From Fimbriimonadaceae bacterium (GTDB lineage Bacteria > Armatimonadota > Fimbriimonadia > Fimbriimonadales > Fimbriimonadaceae): a stretch of 64,000 nucleotides of DNA. Both the position numbers and the translations under genes were made by a program. Below are positions 1 to 8,912 of this stretch, one piece after another; the stretch's first letter is position 1; every line of letters begins with the position of its first letter. The DNA lies in NCBI GenBank assembly GCA_019454145.1, contig CP075366.1, positions 161,564-225,563 of the forward strand, read 5' to 3'. A model generated the notes under the pieces. It did no database searches, was not told the origin of the DNA, and saw only the letters and a program-made list of their open reading frames with translations.

Positions 1-129
1 GCCAGCCATGGATCCGCCGATGACGTTGTAGTCAACATTTGCGGAAACGGTGACTTTGTAAAGCGAAGCTTGAGCTTGAACTGTGAATGCGCTCAAAACG
101 AGAGCGAAGGCAAGGGATTGGATTTTCAT
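1..129 (-). CDS. Secreted protein, N-terminal fragment (runs off the left edge)
   Basis: The start codon is the ATG read on the minus strand at 129-127, and 43 codons are visible before the window ends. The first 21 residues form a typical signal peptide: a Lys near the start, a hydrophobic LAFALVLSAF core, and VQAQA before the likely cleavage site. The mature part begins SLYKVTVSANVDYNVIGG. A GGAGAG ribosome binding site lies upstream near 151-156. The protein is exported, but the visible part is too short to name a family. By analogy with other secreted genes in the window it could be a PEP-CTERM protein; the C-terminus is not visible. Confidence 0.7.
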   Translation of the reverse strand, partial: MKIQSLAFALVLSAFTVQAQASLYKVTVSANVDYNVIGGSMAG

Positions 130-259
130 TTTAGTAAATTCTCTCCAAGACAATCGATATAATTGTCAATGAAGGTAAGTTACCATAACGTTATCATGAA
201 TTCAATGTACTAGGACTGATTGCAGGGTTTTGAGAAAAACATTAACGGAATGACCGGTG

Positions 260-973
260 TTATTGATTCGAGAGAGCGAGGGCACAAGCTGTTGTCACAG
301 CGGTGGCGACTCGCAAAACTCGGGGGCCGAGAGTGATGGAACGATCGGCAATCAGCGCGACTTCTCGCTGATCCCATCCGCCTTCCGGGCCAATGATCAG
401 TGTCGCCTTAGATTTCAGTTTTGGCAAAGTGGCAGTAACGTAATCCATTTCGCTGAGAGCTAGCGAATCTGGATACTGCTTCAAAACTTCGGATAAATCT
501 TTCAGGATCGAAAAAGTTGGCAGTTTAGTGCGGTAAGCGACTTCGCACGCTTCGCGGGAAATAGTCTGCAAACGCACTAGCTTTTTTTCAAATTTGGCTG
601 GTTCCCATTTAGCGACCGTGCGACGTGCCGTGAAAAGTACAAAATGCGCTACTCCAAGTTCCGAAGCCATGCGGATGGACTCTTCTAACGCATCGGGCTT
701 AGATATGCCAAGTGCTAAGGTGAGTTCCAGTTTTGATTCAGTCTCGGGAAACTCGGCTTCAATCGGAATAGCCGATTTGCCGGCGAGTTCGCATCGGATG
801 ACCGCACCGTTTCCCGGGAGAATTGCCACCTGATCGCCCGTTCCAAGCCGCAAGACATTTTTGAATTTCTTAAAATCTTCCTCGGGGAGTGGAATTGAGT
901 CGGGAAGATTTGTTATGTCGACTGGTACGTTTACAAAAGCGCGGGGAAGCGCCCGCATTGGGAGTTGGCTCAT
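260..973 (-). CDS. rsmE: 16S rRNA (uracil-1498-N3)-methyltransferase RsmE
   Basis: RsmE methylates U1498 of 16S rRNA using SAM. The family signatures are present: an N-terminal PUA-like part (RAFVNVPV, FKNVLRLGTGDQVAILPG), then the SPOUT fold with SKPDALEESIRMASELGV, a conserved ISREACEVAYR-type segment, and the SAM-binding knot LIIGPEGGWDQREV plus LGPRVLRVATAVTTAC near the C-terminus. The chosen start (MSQLPMRAL) overlaps the stop of prmA as ATGA, the usual junction in this genome. An upstream in-frame ATG at 997 would add eight residues inside prmA. At about 237 residues it has normal family length. It is the last gene of the rpoZ-dnaJ-prmA-rsmE operon. Confidence 0.93.
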   Translation of the reverse strand: MSQLPMRALPRAFVNVPVDITNLPDSIPLPEEDFKKFKNVLRLGTGDQVAILPGNGAVIRCELAGKSAIPIEAEFPETESKLELTLALGISKPDALEESIRMASELGVAHFVLFTARRTVAKWEPAKFEKKLVRLQTISREACEVAYRTKLPTFSILKDLSEVLKQYPDSLALSEMDYVTATLPKLKSKATLIIGPEGGWDQREVALIADRSITLGPRVLRVATAVTTACALALSNQ

Positions 974-1809
974 TTTCGTAGCCTGGCCGCAACCCAATCG
1001 CCTTCTTGAATAGAGTCAACCAATGTGAACCCGCACCGGGTTGCTTTGTCTAAAACGTCGGGCCAGTTGGATTCAATGATTCCGCTAATGATCCACGCTC
1101 CGCCCAGACGCACTCGTTTTGCCGCGTCATGCGCTATTCCAATCAGCGCGGCAGAAATAATGTTGCTGAGAACAAGATCGTATGAGTCATCAGCCGGGAG
1201 GGGTTCAAATCCTGCTCCATGATAGATCGTTCCACTGATACCGTTGCGCTCCAGATTCTCTTGCGAAGAAGCCACGCTGACTTGCTCAGTGTCCACACCG
1301 ACGATTGACTTTGCGCCCAGCAGTCCAGCTCCGACGCTGAGAATTCCGCTCCCGCAACCGATATCTGCGATATCTTTGCCCTCAGCTCCTTCTCGTTCAA
1401 GAAGCTCTAAGCAACCTCGGGAAGTTGGGTGATCGCCGGTTCCAAAAGCTTGACCAGGGTCGAGAGTAATGACTAAGTCACCAGGTTCTGGTTCAAACTC
1501 CGTCCAACTTGGAACGACCATAAACCTTTTGCCGACGCGGCGAGGAACAAAAAACTGCTTCCAAGCTTCTGCCCAATCCACTTCGGGCACTTCAGATTCG
1601 GTGACTTCTTGGGCACCAAATTCCAAAAGCTTTGTTTTGAGGTTTTCTTTTAAATGTTCGGAACCAGGAGCAATATATCCAGAAAGAGTTGGTGGTTCAT
1701 CGGTTTGAACCGTTCCATTCACGCCATGGTCGGCAAAAATCTCGTCCCAAGCTGACCAATCCAGGGGGGCAGCCGCAAGGTGGGCCTTGACTTCAATCCA
1801 GACGCTCAT
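970..1809 (-). CDS. prmA: Ribosomal protein L11 methyltransferase PrmA
   Basis: PrmA trimethylates ribosomal protein L11. The 279-residue product has the family order: an N-terminal substrate-recognition domain, the FVPRRVGKRFMVVPSW segment, FGTGDHPTS at about 122-130, and the SAM-binding motif DIADIGCGSGILSVG at about 146-160. LVLSNIISAALI follows as the NxxNIxxxxL-like catalytic region. The start ATG overlaps the dnaJ stop (ATGA at 1806-1809) and the stop overlaps rsmE in the same way, so translation is probably coupled. dnaJ-prmA-rsmE is a widely conserved gene order. Confidence 0.95.
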   Translation of the reverse strand: MSVWIEVKAHLAAAPLDWSAWDEIFADHGVNGTVQTDEPPTLSGYIAPGSEHLKENLKTKLLEFGAQEVTESEVPEVDWAEAWKQFFVPRRVGKRFMVVPSWTEFEPEPGDLVITLDPGQAFGTGDHPTSRGCLELLEREGAEGKDIADIGCGSGILSVGAGLLGAKSIVGVDTEQVSVASSQENLERNGISGTIYHGAGFEPLPADDSYDLVLSNIISAALIGIAHDAAKRVRLGGAWIISGIIESNWPDVLDKATRCGFTLVDSIQEGDWVAARLRK

Positions 1810-2930
1810 TTTCGTTTGAATATCTTTTCAAAGATGTTGGCCGATTTTCCCGGCCCTTGAGGAACCGGCTCGCCCCGTAGCTCGGAATACTCTTTCAACA
1901 AATTAGCTTCGGCCTGGCTGGTTTTCTTTGGAACGACGATTTTCGCTTCGACGAACAAATCACCTCGTGTCCCGCCGCCGATTCGTGGCAATCCTTGATT
2001 CTTGATGCGGAAAGTGTCGCCTGGCTGAGTGCCTGGTTCGATATTCAACTCAAGATTTTCGGTTAATCCTTCCACGGCGATTACATCTCCAATTGCCGCT
2101 TGAGCGTAGGTGATTTCGACTTCCGTTCCAAGGTTGCGGCCTTCGCGAATAAATCTCTTATCTTCGGCAACATGAACCACTACGTACAAATCGCCATTGC
2201 TGCCGCCCCGGATACCATCGGAACCTTTGCCTTGAACGCGTAACGTTTGTCCGCCGTCAATTCCTGGCGGGATGGTCACAAAGAGTTCTTCTTGAACTGG
2301 CGTGACCCCTTCGCCTCGACAGGTGGAACACGGATTTTCAATCGTGATTCCTTCGCCCCGGCATTTAGGGCAGGGGGTAGAAGTGCGAATGCTACCGATC
2401 ATGGTTTGGCGAACGGCGGTTACGGAACCTCGGCCTTGGCATTCGGAGCAAGTAGTTGGCTTGGAGCCATCTGATGTTCCCGAGCCTGAGCAGGTTTCGC
2501 ACCGAGCGGCCTTGCGGAATTTCACCGGAACTTCTTTGCCTTCTAAAACATCAACGAGTTCAATTACTGCTTCAGCTCGGAGATCGTCGCCGTCACGAGC
2601 GCCGCCGCGGGCACGAGGTTGAGCTTGCTGACCCCCAAAAAATGCCTCGAACAGGTCACCAAATCCGCCACCTTGGAAGAAGTCGCCTTGTCCGCCGCCA
2701 AATCCCGTGTCTTCAACGGAACCAAATTGGTCGAAGCGAGCCTTCTTTTCTGGGTCGCCGAGGATAGCGTATGCCTGGCTGATCTCCTTGAATTTCTCTT
2801 CAGCCTCCGGGTTATTAGGGTTGACGTCCGGGTGATACTGACGCGCGAGCTTGCGGTACGCCGATTTAATCTCGTCGGGGCTTGCTGAACGAGCCACCCC
2901 TAGAGTTGCATAGGGGTCTTGAACACTCAT
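1806..2930 (-). CDS. dnaJ: Chaperone DnaJ
   Basis: This is a 374-residue Hsp40 co-chaperone that stimulates DnaK. The J domain spans about residues 5-72 with HPD at 33-35. A Gly/Phe-rich linker follows (GFGGGQGDFFQGGGFGDLFEAFFGG). The zinc domain has four CxxCxGxG-type repeats (CETCSGSG, CSECQGRG, CPKCRGEG, CSTCRGEG), and then comes the C-terminal substrate-binding domain. It is therefore a full type I DnaJ. It lies 3 bp downstream of rpoZ and overlaps prmA. No dnaK, grpE or hrcA is in the window, so dnaJ is separated from the usual heat-shock operon here. Confidence 0.97.
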   Translation of the reverse strand: MSVQDPYATLGVARSASPDEIKSAYRKLARQYHPDVNPNNPEAEEKFKEISQAYAILGDPEKKARFDQFGSVEDTGFGGGQGDFFQGGGFGDLFEAFFGGQQAQPRARGGARDGDDLRAEAVIELVDVLEGKEVPVKFRKAARCETCSGSGTSDGSKPTTCSECQGRGSVTAVRQTMIGSIRTSTPCPKCRGEGITIENPCSTCRGEGVTPVQEELFVTIPPGIDGGQTLRVQGKGSDGIRGGSNGDLYVVVHVAEDKRFIREGRNLGTEVEITYAQAAIGDVIAVEGLTENLELNIEPGTQPGDTFRIKNQGLPRIGGGTRGDLFVEAKIVVPKKTSQAEANLLKEYSELRGEPVPQGPGKSANIFEKIFKRK

Positions 2931-2933
2931 GGG

Positions 2934-3500
2934 TTAATCGTCAGACTCTTCGTCGTTGCCGGCTTCTTCTTCTTCCGCCAGGTCATCGAGCGAGACTTCA
3001 GTTGCTTCGTCCGAATCTTTTGTGACTACATCTGATTCTTCTGAGTCGGAATCCGAGTCTGAGTCATCATCGCCGAGGAGAGCGGCGAGCGGATCAGCGT
3101 CTTCATCAGCGGTATCGTCAGAATCTTCGTCGTCATCTTCTTCGTCTAGGCCAAAGTCGCCAAGACCAAGAAGATCGTCGTCGTCCATTGAATCTTCGTC
3201 TTCTTCGATGCTAGGAAGCAATAGACCAACGTCGTCCAGACCCAATTCGTCGAGTGCTGAATAGTCTTCGTCCAACTCGGCGGCTTGAGCATCTGCGCCA
3301 AGGATCGGTTTGATTTTGCCTTTGGCAATTTCTTCCAATGCGATACTTAAAGGATGGTTGGTATCAATGCGAACGAGTGGGGGGGCGCCTTCTTTAATCT
3401 GCTTGGCTCGTTTAGCAGCAAGGTTCGTGAGAACGAACTTGCCGTATTCGACTTCATTCAGAATATCTGGGGCCGGAAAAATCTTCTCGTTGGCACTCAT
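2934..3500 (-). CDS. rpoZ: RNA polymerase omega subunit with long acidic tail
   Basis: Residues 1-85 match RpoZ. The segment YGKFVLTNLAAKRAKQIKEG followed by PPLV, NHPLSIALEEIAKGKI is the conserved omega core that binds the beta-prime C-terminus. From about residue 86 to 188 the protein is a low-complexity tail dominated by Asp, Glu and Ser (DEEDDDEDSDD, SDSDSDSEESD). Typical omega subunits are 60-110 residues, so the tail more than doubles the protein. It is not a frameshift artefact, because the frame stays open and acidic to a normal stop. It is the first gene of the operon with dnaJ, prmA and rsmE. The function of the tail is unknown. Confidence 0.85.
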   Translation of the reverse strand: MSANEKIFPAPDILNEVEYGKFVLTNLAAKRAKQIKEGAPPLVRIDTNHPLSIALEEIAKGKIKPILGADAQAAELDEDYSALDELGLDDVGLLLPSIEEDEDSMDDDDLLGLGDFGLDEEDDDEDSDDTADEDADPLAALLGDDDSDSDSDSEESDVVTKDSDEATEVSLDDLAEEEEAGNDEESDD

Positions 3501-3661
3501 AGGGAACTGTAGATGATACCAGTCGGGGTTAAAGTTGGTTGCGCTCAGTCCTAGTCAAACAGAATGTTTGGTTAACTGACGAAAACTGGAATACACCAAC
3601 CGCACAATATGATAAAGCGGGATACAGATATTTTGGTAAACACAGGTAGGATTTCGCTGAT

Positions 3662-3985
3662 ATGCCCGATCATAAGGTCACAGTTGCTGGATTCGGAACA
3701 TTTGAAGTTCCCGAAGGCACAAAGCTTGTTAATGCGATGGAAGGCAATGGTGTGGATGTGAGCCATCGTTGCGGTGGATTCGCGCGTTGCACTACATGCC
3801 GAGTCGAATTTAAATCGGATGAGCCGCCCATGGATTCAGATGAAATGAACAGCCTGGAAGAAGATGGGGTTTTGGGAGAGTTTCGTTTAAGCTGCCAAAT
3901 TCGGGTTGACCGGGAAATGAGTGTTTCAGTGCTCATGCGGGCAAGTGAACAGGGTTGGGATCCAGGCCCGACCGTGGATCCTTAA
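3662..3985 (+). CDS. 2Fe-2S ferredoxin
   Basis: This 107-residue soluble electron carrier has the cluster ligands C37, C43 and C46 (C-x5-C-x2-C in RCGGFARCTTC) and C78 in RLSCQI, the adrenodoxin-like spacing of the beta-grasp 2Fe-2S fold. The N-terminal VTVAGFGTFEVPEGTKLVNAM is the usual first hairpin and helix. It has no signal peptide, so it acts in the cytoplasm. It stands just upstream of apt but not obviously with its redox partner, so the electron donor and acceptor cannot be read from context. Confidence 0.85.
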   Translation: MPDHKVTVAGFGTFEVPEGTKLVNAMEGNGVDVSHRCGGFARCTTCRVEFKSDEPPMDSDEMNSLEEDGVLGEFRLSCQIRVDREMSVSVLMRASEQGWDPGPTVDP

Positions 3986-4012
3986 TCAGTCAGAGGTATA
4001 AACCTGGACGCC

Positions 4013-4534
4013 ATGGCAACTCTTTTGGCCGAAAGTTTAATTCGCGACGTTCCGGATTTTCCGAAACCGGGCATCATTTTCAAAGATATTCACCCGGTGT
4101 TGCAAAGCCCGCAAGCATTTCATGAAGTAGTTGAACTTCTGAAAGAAGATGTGAAATCGAAAGGGGCAGATGTCATTGTCGGAATCGAAAGCCGCGGATT
4201 TATTTTTGGTGTGCCGCTTGCTTTGGATCTGGACTTGCCATTCGCGCTCACACGCAAGATCGGAAAACTCCCTTACGAAAAAATCACCGAAGAGTATTCG
4301 CTAGAATATGGCACCAATACGATTGAGATGCACGTTGATGCAATTTCGCCCGGTCAACGAGTTTACGTTGTGGATGATCTCCTTGCAACCGGGGGAACCG
4401 CTGCCGCCGCGGCAAAGTTGATCGAACGATTGAATGGCACGGTTTGTGGATTCGGATTCATGGTTGAGCTTGAATTCCTCGGCGGTCGAAAAAATCTGCC
4501 CGGGTACGACATTCACAGCTTGATCACTTACTGA
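4013..4534 (+). CDS. apt: Adenine phosphoribosyltransferase
   Basis: Apt converts adenine and PRPP to AMP in purine salvage. The 173-residue length is typical. Diagnostic segments are IRDVPDFPKPGIIFKDI at the N-terminus, VGIESRGFIFG, and the PRPP-binding loop VYVVDDLLATGGTA at about residues 116-130. It starts 27 bp after the ferredoxin stop and is followed after 12 bp by an exported protein, so the three plus-strand genes may share a transcript ending at the terminator at 4963. Confidence 0.96.
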   Translation: MATLLAESLIRDVPDFPKPGIIFKDIHPVLQSPQAFHEVVELLKEDVKSKGADVIVGIESRGFIFGVPLALDLDLPFALTRKIGKLPYEKITEEYSLEYGTNTIEMHVDAISPGQRVYVVDDLLATGGTAAAAAKLIERLNGTVCGFGFMVELEFLGGRKNLPGYDIHSLITY

Positions 4535-4546
4535 TACAATAGAAAC

Positions 4547-4945
4547 ATGAAACGAGCACTCTTACTGATTTTTGTACTCAGCGTTGCCGCATTTGCTGCA
4601 GAAGCGTTGACCGTTGATAAGCTACTGAAAGAAAGAGATGAGTACGACAACAAAGATGTGGTCGTCACTGGTGTAGTTTCGGAATATCGCCAACGCGAAT
4701 CTCGCTTGGGTAACCCTTACGTGACTCTGAAACTCAAGGGTGAAAACAAAATCGCAAGCGTGTATATGCAGGGCAAGCTGGAAGGCGATGCCGCCCCCAA
4801 AGATGGCGACACGGTTGAAGTCAACGGTGTCTATCGTAAAGAAAAGAAAGTCAACGATGACTTTGTTGTGAAAGATGAAATTGATGCCACCAAGAAAGAA
4901 AAGAAAAAGTACGGTATCAAAATCACAAAACGCAAAGGCAGTTAA
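4547..4945 (+). CDS. Exported OB-fold-like protein
   Basis: The 132-residue product begins with a signal peptide (MKRALLLIFVLSVAAFAAEA). The mature part, VDKLLKERDEYDNKDVVVTG then VSEYRQRESRLGNPYVTLKL, INVYMQ-like strands and KDGDTVEVNGVYRKEK, resembles small periplasmic OB-fold proteins of the tRNA_anti-like / BOF kind. The C-terminus is very Lys-rich. The domain assignment is by pattern only and the function is unknown. It is followed directly by a strong terminator. Confidence 0.7.
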   Translation: MKRALLLIFVLSVAAFAAEALTVDKLLKERDEYDNKDVVVTGVVSEYRQRESRLGNPYVTLKLKGENKIASVYMQGKLEGDAAPKDGDTVEVNGVYRKEKKVNDDFVVKDEIDATKKEKKKYGIKITKRKGS

Positions 4946-4962
4946 GTTACTTAACTAACTCT

Positions 4963-4998
4963 AAATCGGGCTGACGAAATCGTCAGCCCGATTTTTTT
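4963..4998. terminator. Bidirectional intrinsic terminator
   Basis: A 14-bp perfect stem (4963-4976 with 4981-4994) with an AAAT loop is followed by T residues on the plus strand and preceded by A residues. It can therefore end both the plus-strand gene at 4547 and the convergent minus-strand gene that stops at 5000. Confidence 0.9.
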
Positions 4999-4999
4999 C

Positions 5000-7540
5000 T
5001 CAGTCATCTAAATCAAAACCAGTGATGTCAGAAAGGGTCAGCCCCCTAGCTTTTAATCCTTTAGCATGAGCACCTGCCCATTCCGAAGGGTATTGAGCGT
5101 TGCCCTTCATGGCGTGCCAAACAAATCGCGAAAGAGTGTCCATCTCATATTCCGTCTGAACCTCACGCTCTCTGAGATCGATTTTCTGCACTTCGCTCAA
5201 GAACTCCAATGCTTTGCTTGAAAGAGTCTCTTTCGAGTTGAATTCGCCTAGCGGCTGCTCTGGTTGGAGAGCATCGTAGGGCGCAATATCTGGGGTTGCA
5301 TTGAAGCAATCCGTCATCAACGGGGCACCTGCATCTTTCTGGTTCATCGGAGAAATTCCAAAAATGCGGTTGATAGTATGGAGCACTGAAGTTTGATTGT
5401 AGAAGTTGCTCACCAATCCTCGACCTCGGGTGTACGGGCTGACGACAAGGCATACGGAGCGGTGACCATCTATGTGGTCGGTTCCCGCTTGTGGATCATC
5501 CTCGTTAATGAAAATTGCTGTATTGGGCCAAAACTGAGAGTGAGAAACCGCTTCTACTAACCGTCCGATCGCTAAGTCGTTATCCGCTAGATGGGCTGCC
5601 GGAGTCATTACGCCGCCCGTGTGATCTTGCGGAAGGTAGAGAATCATGAAGTTAGGCAATTCTCCCGCCTTCTCGAACTCTCTAAACTCGTCCATAAACC
5701 GATCCATGCGGAATTGATCAGGAATGTTCATGTTCCAGCCGGGATAGTTAGGGCAGGAATATCTGCGAAGATTGGCAATTTGGTTGTCTTGCTTGAATTC
5801 TAATTTTTCGCCTGCGATGTATTTCTCCCAGATCTGCTTGCCGTTCATAGGAGTTGCTGGTTCAGCGGAATCCATTTCTCCGTAATTGCGGAAGGTAAGA
5901 CCAGCGGCGAGCACTCCATCCCAAATAAACCCAGAACTGCTGTAGGTAATGGGGTCATTACCGAACGTGTATGAACGGGTGAATCCGCCGAACGCCCGGT
6001 TGAGATAAGGTGTTACGTTGCCTTCGGTCGCCCAAGAATGACCGTCGGCACTCAGCACACCGTTGCAGTAGTAGTTGTCGAGCTGAACAAAATCCTGAGC
6101 CAATTGGCGATGGTTAGGGATGTGTTTGTCGGTGAAGATATTAAGCGACGGCATTCCTTCACCTTTTGGCAAGTTGCCAAATAGCTGATCATACGTTCGG
6201 TTTTCTTTGATCACGTAGATCACGTGCTTGATCTTGGAAGGGTCGCCTAGTTTTGCTGGTACTGGAACTTCTGGTGTTGAAGAACTGCCATTGCGCTCAA
6301 GTGAAGCCAAGATTTGGGCTTGCTTAGCGAGCTTGCTAGCCGTCGCAGAGTATTCCTTTAACTCTTTTTCGCCAGGAATCTTGAGTGAAATCAGAGTTCC
6401 ATTTTTCTCATGCGAGTTGTATGCTGGCTTGGTTTGACCGTTAATCGGCCTTGCCCCGATTCCTTTATTATTAAGAATAAACAGGTTGCCTTTGTTAATG
6501 AGTAAGCCGTACGGATTCCAATCGGTAGGAATCTGACCAACCATTCGCTTAGTTTTCAGATCAAAAACTCCAACTGCATTGTTTCCGGAGTTGGCGACAT
6601 ACAACTTATTGGCAGACGAATCTAAAGCGAGGGCACTCGGCATAGAACCGAACGGCAACTTGGAATCTGGTTTGCATTCAAATGACGTCTGAATTTTGTT
6701 GTTTTTAATGTCTAATACAGTGATCGAATCATTGTTAGCTTCGGCAATATAAGCTAGATTCTTTTTGGCGTCCACGGATATAGAGCAAGGCTGTAATCCT
6801 GTTCTGAGTTGCTTAATTGATTTGCCGGATTCTAAATCAAGAATCGAAACAGAACCAGTGGCCGCGATGCCATCTTCTTCGATTTCGACTTCGGTGCCCG
6901 CACTGAGGGCGGTTTCCATACCCTCTTCAGGAATTGGGCCGCCTTGTTCGGTGACAATAATTTTGCCTTGATGAATGGCGATTCCGTAGGGTGCAACTCC
7001 AACCTGAGTGCGCCAAAGGGTCTTGTGGGTTTTTGTATCAACACAAGCAACCTCGTTAGTTAAACTAAGAGCAACAATTGCTTTCGATCCATCTTCCGTG
7101 AAAGCAATACCGCAAGGGAAGGAGTTACCTTTTCCATCTTTGCCGTGAAGAGTTATCGGATCCAAGCGCTTTGGCTCAGCCGTATTTGCAATATCGAAGA
7201 TGTGTATTTGGTTTCCGGCCCCTGTAACCCATACCTGGTTTGTTTTGGGTTGTTGAGCGATTCCATACAGCGAAGCACCGCCGGGAAGATCGGTTGTCGC
7301 CAGTAGCTTATTAGTCGCGGCATCCACGGTATGAACAAACTTAAAGTCTTTTATTACGATCGTTTTGCCGTCAGCGGCAAGAATCATATCAACCGGGCGA
7401 CCCGGGATTTCAAGTCGCTTTCCGGGAGATTCCAAAAAATATCCAGTCGGCAGAAGTGTTCCTTTTTCGTTGGAGCCAACTCGCTCGGTTGTGGCGCAGC
7501 CAACCAAGAAAAGGGGCAATAACATCAGCATCCGGCGCAT
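5000..7540 (-). CDS. Lipoprotein with YVTN beta-propeller and phosphoesterase domain
   Basis: This is an 846-residue lipoprotein: MRRMLMLLPLFLVGC ends in a lipobox with Cys15. Residues of about 40-390 carry repeated propeller blades of the YVTN/YncE type (IAFTEDGSKAIVALSLTNEV, LAYIAEANNDSITVLDIKNN, KLYVANSGNNAVGVFDLKTK). From about residue 437 a phosphoesterase/alkaline phosphatase-superfamily domain begins with HVIYVIKENRTYDQLFG and includes NEDDPQAGTDHIDGHRS, where acidic and His metal ligands are expected. It is probably surface or periplasmic; the substrate is unknown. The combination matches the bifunctional 'YncE family / alkaline phosphatase family' proteins seen in many diderms. Confidence 0.85.
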   Translation of the reverse strand: MRRMLMLLPLFLVGCATTERVGSNEKGTLLPTGYFLESPGKRLEIPGRPVDMILAADGKTIVIKDFKFVHTVDAATNKLLATTDLPGGASLYGIAQQPKTNQVWVTGAGNQIHIFDIANTAEPKRLDPITLHGKDGKGNSFPCGIAFTEDGSKAIVALSLTNEVACVDTKTHKTLWRTQVGVAPYGIAIHQGKIIVTEQGGPIPEEGMETALSAGTEVEIEEDGIAATGSVSILDLESGKSIKQLRTGLQPCSISVDAKKNLAYIAEANNDSITVLDIKNNKIQTSFECKPDSKLPFGSMPSALALDSSANKLYVANSGNNAVGVFDLKTKRMVGQIPTDWNPYGLLINKGNLFILNNKGIGARPINGQTKPAYNSHEKNGTLISLKIPGEKELKEYSATASKLAKQAQILASLERNGSSSTPEVPVPAKLGDPSKIKHVIYVIKENRTYDQLFGNLPKGEGMPSLNIFTDKHIPNHRQLAQDFVQLDNYYCNGVLSADGHSWATEGNVTPYLNRAFGGFTRSYTFGNDPITYSSSGFIWDGVLAAGLTFRNYGEMDSAEPATPMNGKQIWEKYIAGEKLEFKQDNQIANLRRYSCPNYPGWNMNIPDQFRMDRFMDEFREFEKAGELPNFMILYLPQDHTGGVMTPAAHLADNDLAIGRLVEAVSHSQFWPNTAIFINEDDPQAGTDHIDGHRSVCLVVSPYTRGRGLVSNFYNQTSVLHTINRIFGISPMNQKDAGAPLMTDCFNATPDIAPYDALQPEQPLGEFNSKETLSSKALEFLSEVQKIDLREREVQTEYEMDTLSRFVWHAMKGNAQYPSEWAGAHAKGLKARGLTLSDITGFDLDD

Positions 7541-7564
7541 ACACCTAATTTAGCTGATATCAAT

Positions 7565-7594
7565 AGAAAAAGCCCAGATGTTTAGTCTGGGCTT
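7565..7594 (-). terminator. Intrinsic terminator after the retropepsin-PDZ gene
   Basis: A 9-bp stem (7570-7578 with 7586-7594) with a 7-nt loop is followed, read on the minus strand, by a TTTTT-type run. It lies about 25 bp past the stop of the gene at 7620. Confidence 0.8.
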
Positions 7595-7619
7595 AACCTT
7601 GGTCTAACTTTGCTGGCGA

Positions 7620-8801
7620 TTACTTGTGAATCTGATTCACCATCACCGAGCGTTCTAGTTCAAATCGCTCAAGCAATCCGTTTCGAGAAACCGAAATCTT
7701 TACGGTTGTTCCGGGCTTGCCAGATAGCTTATCGCGGAGAGTGTAAGGATTCATGTTTTCAATGACTTCACCTTCTAAACCGATCAGGAAGTCTCCGGCT
7801 TTGACTCCAGCTTTTGCGGCTGGACTTCCCGGAGTAACGTTGTAGATCAACATTCGCTTGTCTCGTGGACTGTAGAACGCACTAATTCCAACTTCACCTT
7901 CTGGGTCATCGCTGACTTTGCCCGTCCAGTTTTCAAGCATGACAACCCTTCGATCCATGTCTACGGTGATGTTAAAGTTTTTGAGGAATCCGAACCCAAC
8001 GGTTCCATCACCTTCAGCCGAGCTTGATGGTCGGTCAATGATGTTCCAAACTGCGCTAGGAACGGGGACACCAAAGATGCTCACATCTTTCATTTCAATG
8101 TCCCAACTCTTTACTGGCCCTGATGCAACCCAACTTTGCTTGGGATAGTTTGGCTCAACCCCAGTTTTCCAGAGTCCAATTCGCTCAAGAGTATCTTTGT
8201 GAGTTGTGCTGTAGAAAGCATTTCCAGTATCCAACGCGAGGTGCATTTTCTCGCCGTTATGGGCGACAACACTCATTTCCATTGAGTTGTTGCCAAACGG
8301 CAAAAGCTTAACAACGTGTTTGCCTTCTTGACCTTTGAACTTATTGATGTCATAGGATTGCGGATAAAAAACAAATTTCTTCTTTTCAAAATTGATTTGG
8401 AAGACCTTATGAGCAACCACTTCCAGCCCCATGATTCCATCACAGTGGGTTCCATAGCTAAGAGTGTAGTTTTCATCTGGCATTTGCACAACGGTCATGC
8501 CATTTGTATCAAAAGTGACCGATCCCATTTTGAGGCTTTTGATTGGGACAGTTGGAGCTTCAAAAGTGCCGACAAAGTCTTGGAGAGTCATGGTTCCAGT
8601 CGGCTTGCCAATGTTGACGCTTTGGTTCATAACGTATGAACCGGAAAATCCCGTATCGAACATACATGAAACATTCCGACCGTTCACCTGCGAATCAACA
8701 ATGATCGCGTGATCCGTGACCTTGAAGGGCCATTCTGATTCGGCTTGAATCGCTGTATTGGTCGCCAATAACGGCAATGCGGCTAATGCAATCGTGATCA
8801 T
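7620..8801 (-). CDS. Secreted retropepsin-like aspartyl protease with PDZ domain
   Basis: This is a 393-residue exported protein (signal peptide MITIALAALPLLATNTAIQA). Two aspartyl-protease half motifs are visible: SCMFDTGFSGS at about residues 46-56 and HLALDTGNAFYS near residues 193-204. Both keep the catalytic D-T-G. This fits a single-chain, two-lobe retropepsin-like protease. The C-terminal 90 residues form a PDZ domain (MLIYNVTPGSPAAKAGVKAG, FLIGLEGEVIENM). The PDZ part probably recognises unfolded or C-terminal peptides. It may act in periplasmic protein quality control; the substrate is not known. Confidence 0.8.
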   Translation of the reverse strand: MITIALAALPLLATNTAIQAESEWPFKVTDHAIIVDSQVNGRNVSCMFDTGFSGSYVMNQSVNIGKPTGTMTLQDFVGTFEAPTVPIKSLKMGSVTFDTNGMTVVQMPDENYTLSYGTHCDGIMGLEVVAHKVFQINFEKKKFVFYPQSYDINKFKGQEGKHVVKLLPFGNNSMEMSVVAHNGEKMHLALDTGNAFYSTTHKDTLERIGLWKTGVEPNYPKQSWVASGPVKSWDIEMKDVSIFGVPVPSAVWNIIDRPSSSAEGDGTVGFGFLKNFNITVDMDRRVVMLENWTGKVSDDPEGEVGISAFYSPRDKRMLIYNVTPGSPAAKAGVKAGDFLIGLEGEVIENMNPYTLRDKLSGKPGTTVKISVSRNGLLERFELERSVMVNQIHK

Positions 8802-8912
8802 ATTTTTAGTGGCTCTATATTACATCAACGTTTAATTGGGATGACAGTTGCAGTGAGATTCCGGCTTTTATGCCGGATATAGGCCATTTCGAGTTCGGTA
8901 CACTTACTGGCA

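Noticed and set aside
2956..3264. Ser-rich open frame opposite rpoZ
   Set aside because: It is the antisense of the Asp/Glu codons of the acidic tail; no start signal or family features.
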